A DNA stretch of 64,000 nt, from assembly GCA_022819985.1 (NCBI GenBank), contig JAJEGH010000013.1:176819-240818 (forward strand), in the 5' to 3' direction. Positions 27,124-35,114 of this stretch are shown here, piece by piece. The stretch comes from Alphaproteobacteria bacterium. GTDB lineage: Bacteria > Pseudomonadota > Alphaproteobacteria > Bin65. Position 1 is the first letter of the stretch; each line of letters opens with the position of its first letter. Below the pieces are notes generated by a model that was not told the origin of the DNA, ran no database searches, and saw only the letters and a list, made by a program, of their open reading frames with translations. The position numbers were made by a program, and so were the translations under genes.

Positions 27124-27142
27124 TGAACGAACGGACGGTCAG
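27124..27142. promoter_or_regulatory. operator-like palindrome E, upstream of the thiolase-like/DUF35 operon
   Basis: Read on the minus strand it is CTGACCGTCCGTTCGTTCA, differing from site A at two central positions. It lies about 97 bases before the preferred GTG start. Confidence 0.6.
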
Positions 27143-27870
27143 CAGTATTGGATGCTGCCAAGTCGATGTCAAATCAGGCTCTCAACGCAGAGTGGAGCCA
27201 CTCGATTGTCGTTCGGCATGGCTGCAGGACGCCAATATGCGCGCGAACCGGTTGCGACCGCTACGAGCCAAGGCATTAAATGGCCGCTCCAAATTACAAC
27301 CTCTAGGTGAAGGCTCCATCAGCTCGCGGGATCGTTCGGCAATTCGATGGACTTGCCGCCGCAAGCCGCTGATCTCCGACCCCAAGCGACCGCTCACGGC
27401 GAGCAATCACCGCACCGTGCAAACTACTATTCAAGAATTTTACGAACTAGAGGAACGGCGCGGAAACTTCCCCGGCACAGGTCCGGGGCTCTCTTACTTG
27501 CGGGGGCCCGCAACCACCGAGACCGACAATTGATCGAGATTTCGGTCTGAAACGCTTCAATCCTCTGATTTATCGAAGAAAATGTTGGTGCTCGCAGGGC
27601 GCAACGCGGATGCGGCCGGCCGGTTCCTTGGACTATGGCGACAAGGTGCCGTCGAGCCCGTGATGCATTTTGGGACGTGGCGCCGTTACATGAATCCGCC
27701 GTCCTTGGCGGATCGCGATGCGATGCAGTTCGAAAACGGATTGATCCCGCCGCTCGCTCATTCGAAGCCACCGTGCGCGGAGATTCGGCTGCGGTTTCTG
27801 GGGTATGACAGCCTGTGGCACAGCGTCCGCGACCGGCCGCTGATTCGCGAATATGCGACGTGTCAGAGGA
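27143..27870. other. gene-poor junction next to the integrase remnants
   Basis: No open frame here shows family features; a 104-codon plus-strand frame at 27582-27896 overlaps the integrase remnant and is not supported. Visible elements are a 16-base palindrome TTGCGGGGGCCCGCAA at 27498-27513 and a LacI-like half-symmetric motif TGAAACGCTTCA near 27549-27560 whose surroundings resemble 9959-9990. The region probably marks the left edge of the decayed island. Confidence 0.4.
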
Positions 27871-28088
27871 TTGGCGCGCTTCCTCGGGCAAGATGACTCC
27901 GTGGCGGCCGACCGTCGCGTGCCGTTCCGGCCGCCCGCCCGGGTCTGCACGACATAGACCTTGCGGCCCGTCGGATAGACCCGCACTCCGAAGCCCAGCA
28001 GCTCGCTGTCCCAGAACACCGTGTCCTTGTCGGCCTTCAGCCGGTCCACGGTGCGCCGCGAAATCGTCGTTCGCTTGAGTATTGCCAT
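27871..28088 (-). pseudogene. tyrosine recombinase, N-terminal fragment with frameshift
   Basis: Starts at ATG 28088 as MAILKRTTISRRTVDRLKAD and continues through WDSELLGFGVRVYPTGRKVYVVQTRAGG, the arm-binding N-terminus of phage-type integrases. A frameshift near 27930 moves the family pattern TVGRHGVILPEEARQ into another frame, and similarity stops about 27871. Core and catalytic domains are absent. It begins 16 bases after the end of the other integrase remnant, so two integrase genes once stood in tandem. Confidence 0.75.
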
Positions 28089-28104
28089 AGGGTTCGTTTC
28101 CGCC

Positions 28105-28893
28105 CTACGCCGCTTCGGCTTCGCTGGCGTTGGCATCCGGGGTCGCGAGATCGTTGCCGATGCTGTCCCCGACCTTGGCCGCCGAGACCCGCTCGGTGTC
28201 GCGCGAGGTGCGCATACTTGTAGGTCCTCATCACCATCTTGTGGCCGAGCAGCCGGGCGATGGTCGGCAGTCCCTCGCCGAGCGCCTGCGCCTGCCAAGC
28301 AAAGCTGTGCCGGCAGTCGTGAAGCCGCACGTCCTCCAGGCCGGCGCGCGCCCGCAACCGGTTCCAGAACGGGTCGATCCGTTCGAGACGGTCGCCCTGC
28401 TTCCGGCCGGCGATCACCCAGGGATTGTCCTCGATACGCGGTATCCGCGCCAGCACCCGCTCGACCGCCGGCGTCAGCGGCACCCGGCGCGGACCCGACT
28501 TGCTGTCGCGCAACCGCAGTTCCCCTGCCGCGCGGTCGATGTCGCCCCATCGCAACATCAGGATCTCGTTCTTGCGGCAACCGGTGAGCAGGAGCAGCCG
28601 GATCGCCGCTACCGCCGAGGCCATGAGCGGCTCCTCCGATTCCGCTTTGAACAGCACCTCGCCGGGCCGGGCGTATTCCTCCTCGGTCAGGAAGCGCTCG
28701 CAGCTGCGTTCCCTGTAGCGCTTCACCGACCGGCACGGGTTGGGCCGCGCCGGAGTCATGCCCCAGGCGACGGCCAGCTTGAACATCTTCGAGAGCACGC
28801 GCACCGACTCGTTCGCCTGGACTGGCCTGTCCCGGAGCTTGTAGTGCAGCGCCGCGACATGCGACCGGTCGACCTCGGAGAGCTTGAGACCGC
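28105..28893 (-). pseudogene. tyrosine recombinase, C-terminal catalytic part with frameshift
   Basis: The core-binding domain begins at LKLSEVDRSHVAALHYKLRD and the catalytic domain holds TGCRKNEIL (catalytic Arg), HDCRHSF (HxxR), LARLLGHK-like IARLLGHK and the nucleophile in YKYAHLA. Just after the Tyr a frameshift (about 28203) diverts the frame; in the other frame the family tail RDTERVSAAKVGDSIGN continues to a TAG at 28105. The N-terminal about 100 residues are missing, cut off where the lyase gene ends at 28915. The frame after the shift is clean, so the damage is recent or this is a programmed or sequencing shift. Confidence 0.8.
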
Positions 28894-28914
28894 CCAGCGC
28901 CGGCGGAAGCCGCC

Positions 28915-29931
28915 TCACGCCGCCTGTGCCCGCTCCGCGCCGAACCAGGCGGGGTAGGCGAACAGGGCCGAAGACCCGCCGGTGTGCAGGAACACCACGC
29001 GCTGGCCGGCCCGGAAAACGCCCTCGCGGACCAGGCCGAGCAGGCCGGCGAAGGTTTTCCCGGTATAGACCGGATCGAGCAGGATGCCCTCCATTTCGGC
29101 CATCGTGCGCACCGCTTCCAGCGTCGAATCCGCCGGGATGCCGTAGCCGGCGCCGACGAAACGGTCGTCCACCCGGATGCCGGCGGGATCGATTTGTCCG
29201 CCCAAGCCGATATGCGCCGCGGCCGCCTGCGCGAGATCGAGCACCTTCGCCTGCTGCGCCGCCGCTTCGGCCCGCACGCTGATCCCGTAGACGGGAATCT
29301 TCGACCCCGCCCCGAGCAGACCGGCGAGCATGCCGGAATGGGTGCCGGCGCTGCCGCTGGCGAGCACGATGGCGTCGATGCCGAGGCCGGCCGTTTCGGC
29401 CTGTCCGACCAGTTCGGCCGCCGCGTTGGCGTAGCCCGCCGCGCCGACGGCGTTCGATCCGCCGCCCGGAATGGCGTAGACGCGCCCGGCGCCGCCGGGC
29501 AGGCTTGCCACCAGTTCGTCGAGGGCGGCGTCCATGTCGTCGCGCCGCTCGCAGCGATGGACGACGGCGCCGCACAGCCGGTCGAGCAGCACGTTGCCGT
29601 TTTCGTTGTAGTCCGTATCGGCAAACCCCGTCCGGTTCTCCAGCAGCACATGGCATTCCAGGCCGAGGCGCGCCGCCGCCGCCGCGGTCTGGCGGGCGTG
29701 GTTGGACTGGACCGCGCCCTGGGTCGCGACGGCTTCGGCGCCGCGCGCCAGCGCCTCGCCCATCAGGAATTCCAGCTTGCGCGCCTTGTTTCCGCCGGTC
29801 GCCAGCCCGGTACAGTCGTCCCGCTTGATCCAGATCTCCGGTCCGGCAAGCGCCGCGCTCAGCCGTTCGAGCGGCTCCAGCGGCGTCGGCAGATGGGCGA
29901 GGCGGACCCGCGGGAGGGTGTCGAGATTCAT
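28915..29931 (-). CDS. PLP-dependent lyase, D-cysteine desulfhydrase/L-cysteate sulfo-lyase (CuyA)/ACC deaminase family
   Basis: 338 aa from ATG 29931. The PLP Lys is in TGGNKARKLEFL (K49), with TQGAVQSNHARQTAAAAARLG binding the cofactor and substrate carboxylate, and VLASGSAGTHSGMLAGL binding the phosphate. TGGSSALFAY closes the site. The family eliminates H2S from D-cysteine, sulfite from L-cysteate, or opens ACC; length and the NEN segment (YNENGNVLLDRL) fit CuyA or DcyD, and I cannot decide between them. It lies inside the island, ending 22 bases from the truncated integrase. Confidence 0.85.
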   Translation of the reverse strand: MNLDTLPRVRLAHLPTPLEPLERLSAALAGPEIWIKRDDCTGLATGGNKARKLEFLMGEALARGAEAVATQGAVQSNHARQTAAAAARLGLECHVLLENRTGFADTDYNENGNVLLDRLCGAVVHRCERRDDMDAALDELVASLPGGAGRVYAIPGGGSNAVGAAGYANAAAELVGQAETAGLGIDAIVLASGSAGTHSGMLAGLLGAGSKIPVYGISVRAEAAAQQAKVLDLAQAAAAHIGLGGQIDPAGIRVDDRFVGAGYGIPADSTLEAVRTMAEMEGILLDPVYTGKTFAGLLGLVREGVFRAGQRVVFLHTGGSSALFAYPAWFGAERAQAA

Positions 29932-30147
29932 GGCGGCGCGTCCCTTGCTGCGATGGTGCCATAACGCCGGCAGGCCCCGGCCGGTCCGAGAATGCCGCCG
30001 GCCGGCCGGGCTGCGCAAGATGCCCGCGCCGGCCTGCGTGCCGCAGGACGGACTGCGGCACGGCGCCGGCGAGAGCGGGTCCGGGTTACCTGGCGGCTTC
30101 GGGCGGCACCAGGGCGGCCGGAATCTTCAGGCCGGTATCCGTCATCG

Positions 30148-30717
30148 TCACCGATGCGGCGGCCCGGTCCGGGCAAGAGCCTCCGCCGCCCAGCCGGGAA
30201 CGGCCCCGGCGACCCACCAGGCTCCGTCCTTCAGGATCGCAACCTCCCGATGCGGCCGGTCGGGATCGGTGTTGTCGTAGAGCATGGCCTCGTCCGTGCG
30301 CGCGATCGCCGCCGGGAGATTGGCGTGCGAGCGCGCAAACCGCCGCCGCGCGTCCGCTTCCGGGACATCGTGGCCGCCTAGCGCGACCCGGTTGCGGATA
30401 CGGTCGAGCGCCTGGTCCGGCGAGTCGACTGACACATAGTGCAGGACGATTCGGTAGCCTTGCCGCCGCGCGGCCGTCATGTGGCGAAGAATGCCGGAAC
30501 CGGCGAGGGTCGTTTCCACCAGATGCGCCCGGCCCGCGCCGAGCGCAGCCTGTCGCCGGCGCAGCGCCTCGCGTCCTGCGTGCGCGGGGCCGCCGGTCGT
30601 CATGTCGCGCGCAATGGCGTCGGGGTCGATGATGTCGAGCCCTCTGAAGCCGCTCATGCGTGTCAGGGTGGACTTGCCGCACCCGTTCGGGCCGGCAACG
30701 ACGAGGAGGGTCGGCAC
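30148..30717 (-). CDS. zeta-toxin-like P-loop kinase
   Basis: 189 aa. Walker A AGPNGCGKST at residues 8-17, DIIDPDAIARDM, AHLVETTLAG and the lid region NRVALGGHDVPEADARRRFARS are the order seen in chromosomal zeta-toxin/UDP-GlcNAc-kinase-like proteins; MLYDNTD follows. Zeta toxins phosphorylate UDP-N-acetylglucosamine and block cell-wall synthesis; many chromosomal relatives are of unknown effect. A small gene ends 15 bases upstream, an arrangement like a toxin-antitoxin pair. Confidence 0.85.
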   Translation of the reverse strand: MPTLLVVAGPNGCGKSTLTRMSGFRGLDIIDPDAIARDMTTGGPAHAGREALRRRQAALGAGRAHLVETTLAGSGILRHMTAARRQGYRIVLHYVSVDSPDQALDRIRNRVALGGHDVPEADARRRFARSHANLPAAIARTDEAMLYDNTDPDRPHREVAILKDGAWWVAGAVPGWAAEALARTGPPHR

Positions 30718-30731
30718 GGACGCCGGCCGGG

Positions 30732-30950
30732 TCAGGCGGATTTCCGCTCGGGCGCAATGAGCACCCGGTCCCCTTCCCTGGTCCGTGCGATATAGGCGCC
30801 GTCCGAGCGGACGCCGTAGAGCGTGCCGCCGGCCTCGACCTGGGCCGCCAAGTCCGCCTTGATCTCGTCGCGCCAGCCCTTCGGGAACCCCGGTATGTCC
30901 GGCGGCGGCGCGGGGATATGCCTATGGGGGGTATGCTTACGCTCGCTCAT
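30732..30950 (-). CDS. small hypothetical protein, possible antitoxin partner
   Basis: 72 aa from ATG 30950 (an upstream in-frame ATG at 30986 is possible). The N-terminus is rich in His and Pro (HTPHRHIPAPPPDIPGFPKG), followed by WRDEIKADLAAQVEAGG and a short beta-like end ARTREGDRVLIAPERKSA. I recognise no family. It directly precedes the zeta-like kinase on the same strand, so a role as antitoxin or regulator is inferred from position only. Confidence 0.55.
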   Translation of the reverse strand: MSERKHTPHRHIPAPPPDIPGFPKGWRDEIKADLAAQVEAGGTLYGVRSDGAYIARTREGDRVLIAPERKSA

Positions 30951-31114
30951 GCCGCCGACCCTACATCCGGCCGGTGCGCCCTTCAACCCGATAACGCGCG
31001 GGAACCGGCTGCGGCCCGAACGCCTTCTGCAGGGCCTCAGCGTGTAGAAGCCGGGTACGCCACGGCATCTCCGGTGGTGCAGACGAACGCACGGGCGATG
31101 CGGCGCCGTACATC

Positions 31115-31485
31115 TTGGCCGGCCGGGCGCGACAGGTAGCAGTCCCGCTCGGCGCGTCCGCGCGGGCGCTCATCGAGGCGCTGCCCGGTCCTTGCGATCC
31201 CGACGCGTTCCTGTTCCCGCGCCATGCCGAGGGGTTGGGTACCTGGTTCTCAAGAACTGCTGGCGGACAGCATGCGCAGATGCGAAGCCCTGCTGGCTGC
31301 GCCTGCATGACCTTCGGCATACAGCGGCCAGTCAGGCGGTCATGGCGGGCGAGAACCTGCCGCTGGTCGGCAAGTTGCTCGGGCACCGGCGGCACCGGAC
31401 CACGGCGGGCTACGCTCACCTAGCGGACGGGCATCTCGTCGACGCGGCGGAGAGGGTGGGAGCCATCATTGCACGCACGATGCTA
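31115..31485 (+). pseudogene. tyrosine recombinase, C-terminal remnant in two frames
   Basis: Read in one frame, RARQVAVPLGASARALIEAL to FLFPRHAEGLG matches the middle of an integrase catalytic domain; near 31235 the pattern shifts to another frame as NCWRTACADAKPCWLRLHDL, then RHTAASQAVMAGENLPLVGK and LLGHRRHRTTAGYAHLAD with the HxxR, LGH and Tyr residues. It stands on the opposite strand to the two other remnants and is more like the common Rhodospirillales/rhizobial integrase type. It probably marks the other edge of the decayed island. Confidence 0.75.
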
Positions 31486-31564
31486 GACTCCGCACCGGAC
31501 ACCTCTACCGGACCGACCCAGCCGGGCGGACTTTGCAACAGAAGCATCGAGGGCAGTATCCGCC

Positions 31565-31930
31565 ATGAATCCTTACGATGACCCCCCCCACCAAGAATCC
31601 ACACCGGGCCTCCTCTTCTGTATGGCCGTGTGCGCATTCATCATGTTCATTGCATCCACGAGCATCGCCCTTGCCCAGAGCCCCTCTTCCGATATTTGGC
31701 CGGAGAGCGATATTGACTGCGAGAAGTCCCGTTGGGAGATCACCGTGGAAGACCCTAAGGGACGGCCCGTTACCGTGGGCCTCCCGCGCAGCGAAATCAT
31801 TCTTTGTGGCTGGGTGATAGACGGTTGGGAGATGTTCACTTTCAGTCGCAAGGGCTGCATTCTCAGACCAGAGGATCGGTTTTGGATACGCAATGTGGAT
31901 GCGGCGAAGATTCGCCAGTGCTTTCGGTAA
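31565..31930 (+). CDS. small secreted or membrane-anchored hypothetical protein
   Basis: 121 aa. A hydrophobic stretch at about residues 16-37 (LLFCMAVCAFIMFIAST) ending in ALAQS looks like a signal peptide; the mature part has four Cys (DCEK, LCGW, GCIL, QCFR) that could form two disulfides. GC content is clearly below the surroundings. No family recognised. It precedes the M15-like gene by 50 bases on the same strand. Confidence 0.6.
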   Translation: MNPYDDPPHQESTPGLLFCMAVCAFIMFIASTSIALAQSPSSDIWPESDIDCEKSRWEITVEDPKGRPVTVGLPRSEIILCGWVIDGWEMFTFSRKGCILRPEDRFWIRNVDAAKIRQCFR

Positions 31931-31980
31931 GTCAAAGATTCTTCGCATCCACCAAGCCGAGCCGAGTAAGGGGAACGAAG

Positions 31981-32988
31981 GTGACAGAGGGATTGACCGG
32001 CTGGGAAACGACACGACTGTCGAAGCATTTCATCCTGCTGGATTTTTTGGCTGACTACGAGGTCTACCGGCAACCCAGGCTGCGTGAAAGGCAGCGGCTG
32101 CAATTCGATGACGTGTGGCGGAAGAACGACGAACATGACGCGCTCGCCAGAGGCTTGTGCAAGCGATTGCTCGAACCTCTGATGGAAGTGTGGGGTCCAA
32201 TTTCCGTTGCGGATGCGTTTTGGCCGTCCGTCTTCAAATCGGGTCATGCAAGCCCAGAAAGGTATGGTCCAAAGCACCGCTGGACCGGGGGTGAGGCGAC
32301 GGTGGACATTGCGCTCTACAGACTGGTGGACGGACCGGTGGACAAGAAGAAAACAGGCGCGACGCTCAAGAGAGCAGTTGAAGACGTGACGTCCATAGAT
32401 GACTGCCGCGATCGGGTTATCAGTTACCTGAGGACCGAATTCTTGTGCGTAACGTTTAAGGCGAAGGGTGCGAAAATTTGCGGAGCCCCCAACACCGACA
32501 AGAATAAAACGCAAAAGCTGCGGGCGCACCATGTACGCGTCGGGCGCTATTTCAATTTGCTCGATTTCTGTCGCAGTGGCCGGGCCGTTGAAGAGGGCAA
32601 GGATCTGGTGCCGATGGGCGCTGAAAAAAACGACTGGCGCGACTATAGCCCGATTGCGGAGGAAGCGGCGGCTCGGTCCTTTGCTGCCGCCCTGGACCCG
32701 CTGGTCGACCGGTTTGGCCGAATTTCGGTGGTGCGCGGGATGGAAACGGCCGGATTTTCCGACGACGAACATGCGGACCTGCACCGCTGGGACAGGGACA
32801 GCGGTCCTTGGCGGCTGGTCTTTGTGCTACCCCAAGGGACGGACCCGAAAGGGGTTTGTGATCTCTTGGCAATGCACCCGCATGTCCGCGAGGTTCAGCC
32901 ATGCCGCCACGCATCCGACTCCTATGCCGTGGCGCTCGTCGTAGATCAGAGGGATTACGACGAACACCGCGGGTTGCGGCTCGACTAG
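31981..32988 (+). CDS. protein with two divergent M15A-peptidase-like domains, function unknown
   Basis: 335 aa from GTG 31981, with AAGGGGA six bases upstream. The N-terminal half begins LSKHFILLDFLADYE and continues with RLLEPLMEVWGPISVADAF and KHRWTGGEATVDIAL, the order found in M15A-type D-Ala-D-Ala peptidases (xxHFxLxEF, LDPLR...G.I.I, H..G.A.DI). From residue 187 the same plan repeats as VGRYFNLLDFC, AALDPLVDRFGRISVVRG and DLHRWDRDSGPWRLVFVL. The Ser-x-His-x6-Asp zinc site is only partly kept in copy 1 (His, Asp) and is lost in copy 2, so enzymatic activity is doubtful. GC content is lower than average; gene lies beside the integrase remnant. Confidence 0.7.
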   Translation: MTEGLTGWETTRLSKHFILLDFLADYEVYRQPRLRERQRLQFDDVWRKNDEHDALARGLCKRLLEPLMEVWGPISVADAFWPSVFKSGHASPERYGPKHRWTGGEATVDIALYRLVDGPVDKKKTGATLKRAVEDVTSIDDCRDRVISYLRTEFLCVTFKAKGAKICGAPNTDKNKTQKLRAHHVRVGRYFNLLDFCRSGRAVEEGKDLVPMGAEKNDWRDYSPIAEEAAARSFAAALDPLVDRFGRISVVRGMETAGFSDDEHADLHRWDRDSGPWRLVFVLPQGTDPKGVCDLLAMHPHVREVQPCRHASDSYAVALVVDQRDYDEHRGLRLD

Positions 32989-33040
32989 CTGCGCTGCGCG
33001 AGCGTGTGCCACGATCTCTGTGGCGCGGCGGTAACAGGAG

Positions 33041-33069
33041 AGCCCGCACCGCCGCCGACAGTGCGGGCT
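33041..33069. terminator. hairpin after the M15-like gene
   Basis: AGCCCGCAC and GTGCGGGCT form a perfect nine-base stem around an eleven-base loop, 52 bases after the stop. There is no T-run. The rest of 32989-33315, between two convergent genes, shows no supported gene. Confidence 0.4.
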
Positions 33070-33315
33070 GTGTGAATAACGCTGCCAGTGCGCACGCCTT
33101 CCTGCATTGATCCGTTACCTCGTGCTTCCCATAGTGCCGCCCGGAAGCCACGCGGCGGTTCGGGAACTGTCTCCACAAGTGCGCGGCGGGCGCTGCCGCT
33201 CAAGCGCCGCTCGGGCTAAATGCCGATTGTACAACGGCTTTCATCGCCAGGCGGGTTGAGCGGCCAGGAAGCGCGATCGGGAGGCCCTTCGACGCGTGGT
33301 CCTCACGCGTGGTCT

Positions 33316-34944
33316 TCACACCCCCCTGACTTTCGGCAGCATGAGGAAGTCCCACGGCGAGGGGAAATCGCCGACCGGGACTTCGATGACCGTCGGGCCG
33401 CCGCTCCTGAACGACTCGCGCAGGCGGCGGCGGAGTTCGTCCGGCGTTTCCGCGCGCATCCCGCGGGCGCCGAAGCTTTCGGCGAGGCGGACGAAGTCCG
33501 GGCTCGTCAGGTCGGAGGCGATCGGCCGGTTGTCGTAATTCTCGATCTGGAAGCGCCTGACGTTGCCGTAGGCGTTGTCGTTGAACACGATGGCGGTGAG
33601 CGGGATGCCGTAATGCACCGCGGTCGCCAGTTCGCCGATGCCGAACAGGGCGCCGCCGTCGCCGGCGATGGCGACGACCGGCACGTCCGGGCGGGCATGG
33701 GCCGCGCCGAGCGCCGAGGGGATGCCCCAGCCCAGGGTGCCCTGGTAGGCCGAGGTCAGATGGGTGCGCGGCCGGTAGCTCGGGAAGGCGAGGCGCGCGA
33801 CATAGCCGACCTGGGTCAGTTCGTCGAAGAAGAGGCCGTCGCGCGGCAGCTCCGCCCGGATCGCGCCCAGCCAGGCCATCTGCGGGCCGAGCCTGTCCCG
33901 GTAGGCCTTCGCGAAACGCGCCTTTTCCGCGGCGATCCGGTCGCGCCAGGCGCCGCGCTTCGCCTCCCTGCCTTCGAGCGCGCCGATCAGCAGCGGCACC
34001 GCATCGCGGACATCGGCGTGAATGGCGACATCGGGCTCGCGGACGCGGCCCAGTTCGTCGGCGTCGATATCGATATGGATCGCCTTCAGCGCGTCGTCGG
34101 CGCCCCACAGCATCTGCTGATTGAGCCGCGTTCCGATGCCGAGCACGACATCGCAGGCCGGCCACAGCGCATGGCCGACCGGCGCGCCGGCGCTCAGTTC
34201 GTGCTCGCTGGAGACGACGCCGCGGCCCGTCCGGTAGGCGATGACCGGGGCGGACAGCATTTCCGCCAGCCGCGTCACGTCTTCGCTGCTATCGAGCGCG
34301 CCGCTGCCGACGACGATGAGCGGCCGTTCGGCCCGTTCGAGCAGGCGGACGGCCGCTTCCATCCGGTCGGCGTCGATCTCCGGCGCGGCCTCCGCCGGCG
34401 CGCTCAGATCCGCCGGCGCGCCCTCGACCGGCGATTTCCAGACGTTGACCGGCACTTCGACCCCGACCGGCCGGCGCCGGCCCGACTGCATGGCCGCGAT
34501 GGCCGATTGCAGCAGGGCGTGGGCGTTTTCGCCGCCGGTAATCGTCGCGGCCTGCTTGGTAAGTCCTGCCATGATGCCGAGCTGGTCGGGCAGCTCGTGG
34601 AGCATCCCGAATCCCTTGCCGATGGCGCGCAGCGGGATCTGGCCGGCCAGCGCCAGCACCGGCGCGTTGGTCGCATAGGCGGTGGCGAGCGCGGCCGAAG
34701 CGTTGAGGAATCCCGGCCCCGGTACGACGGCGAAGGCCTGCGGCCGGCCGGTCGCCAGCGCCGCGCCCAGCGCCATGTAGGCCGCGCCCTGTTCGTGCCG
34801 CGCCGTAACCGGCTTCAGCCGGTTCTGCTTGTCGTAGAGGGCGTCGAAGAAATCGTCGTTCTGCACGCCGGGCAGGCAGTAGAGGTTTTCGATCCCGTTC
34901 CGGATCAGGGTCTCGACGACGAGTTCGGCGACGGTATCGGGCAT
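33316..34944 (-). CDS. thiamine diphosphate-dependent enzyme (acetolactate synthase/benzoylformate decarboxylase family)
   Basis: 542 aa from ATG 34944. Catalytic Glu is in ARHEQGAAYMA (E51). The central domain (ADDALKAIHIDIDADELG) is FAD/nucleotide-fold like. The diphosphate motif is GDGGALFGIGELATAVHYG with the closing Asn in VFNDNAYGNVRR. It decarboxylates or condenses a 2-oxo acid, but substrate cannot be read. It diverges from the TauD gene; the pair may share a sulfonate or amino-acid route with the nearby lyase, which is inference only. Confidence 0.87.
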   Translation of the reverse strand: MPDTVAELVVETLIRNGIENLYCLPGVQNDDFFDALYDKQNRLKPVTARHEQGAAYMALGAALATGRPQAFAVVPGPGFLNASAALATAYATNAPVLALAGQIPLRAIGKGFGMLHELPDQLGIMAGLTKQAATITGGENAHALLQSAIAAMQSGRRRPVGVEVPVNVWKSPVEGAPADLSAPAEAAPEIDADRMEAAVRLLERAERPLIVVGSGALDSSEDVTRLAEMLSAPVIAYRTGRGVVSSEHELSAGAPVGHALWPACDVVLGIGTRLNQQMLWGADDALKAIHIDIDADELGRVREPDVAIHADVRDAVPLLIGALEGREAKRGAWRDRIAAEKARFAKAYRDRLGPQMAWLGAIRAELPRDGLFFDELTQVGYVARLAFPSYRPRTHLTSAYQGTLGWGIPSALGAAHARPDVPVVAIAGDGGALFGIGELATAVHYGIPLTAIVFNDNAYGNVRRFQIENYDNRPIASDLTSPDFVRLAESFGARGMRAETPDELRRRLRESFRSGGPTVIEVPVGDFPSPWDFLMLPKVRGV

Positions 34945-35114
34945 GGCTCGGGGCTCCGGCGGTTGGGCGCGCGATGATAGCGTTGCGCGTGTCGCTGGCA
35001 ACCGGCTCCGACCGCTGCCAGTCGCCGGCGGGCTCCGGCGGTAGCAGTCTCGCGCACGGCCCGGCGATGGACTATGCTGCCGCCGCCGCGCAGTCGAGGG
35101 GGGAGGCGGAACCG

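Noticed and set aside
27582..27896. 104-codon plus-strand frame near the integrase remnants
   Set aside because: No family pattern, and its end is antisense to the recognisable integrase remnant.
31981..32988. Active D-Ala-D-Ala peptidase or phage endolysin
   Set aside because: The zinc-site residues are incomplete in both domains and there is no signal peptide, holin or phage structural gene nearby.
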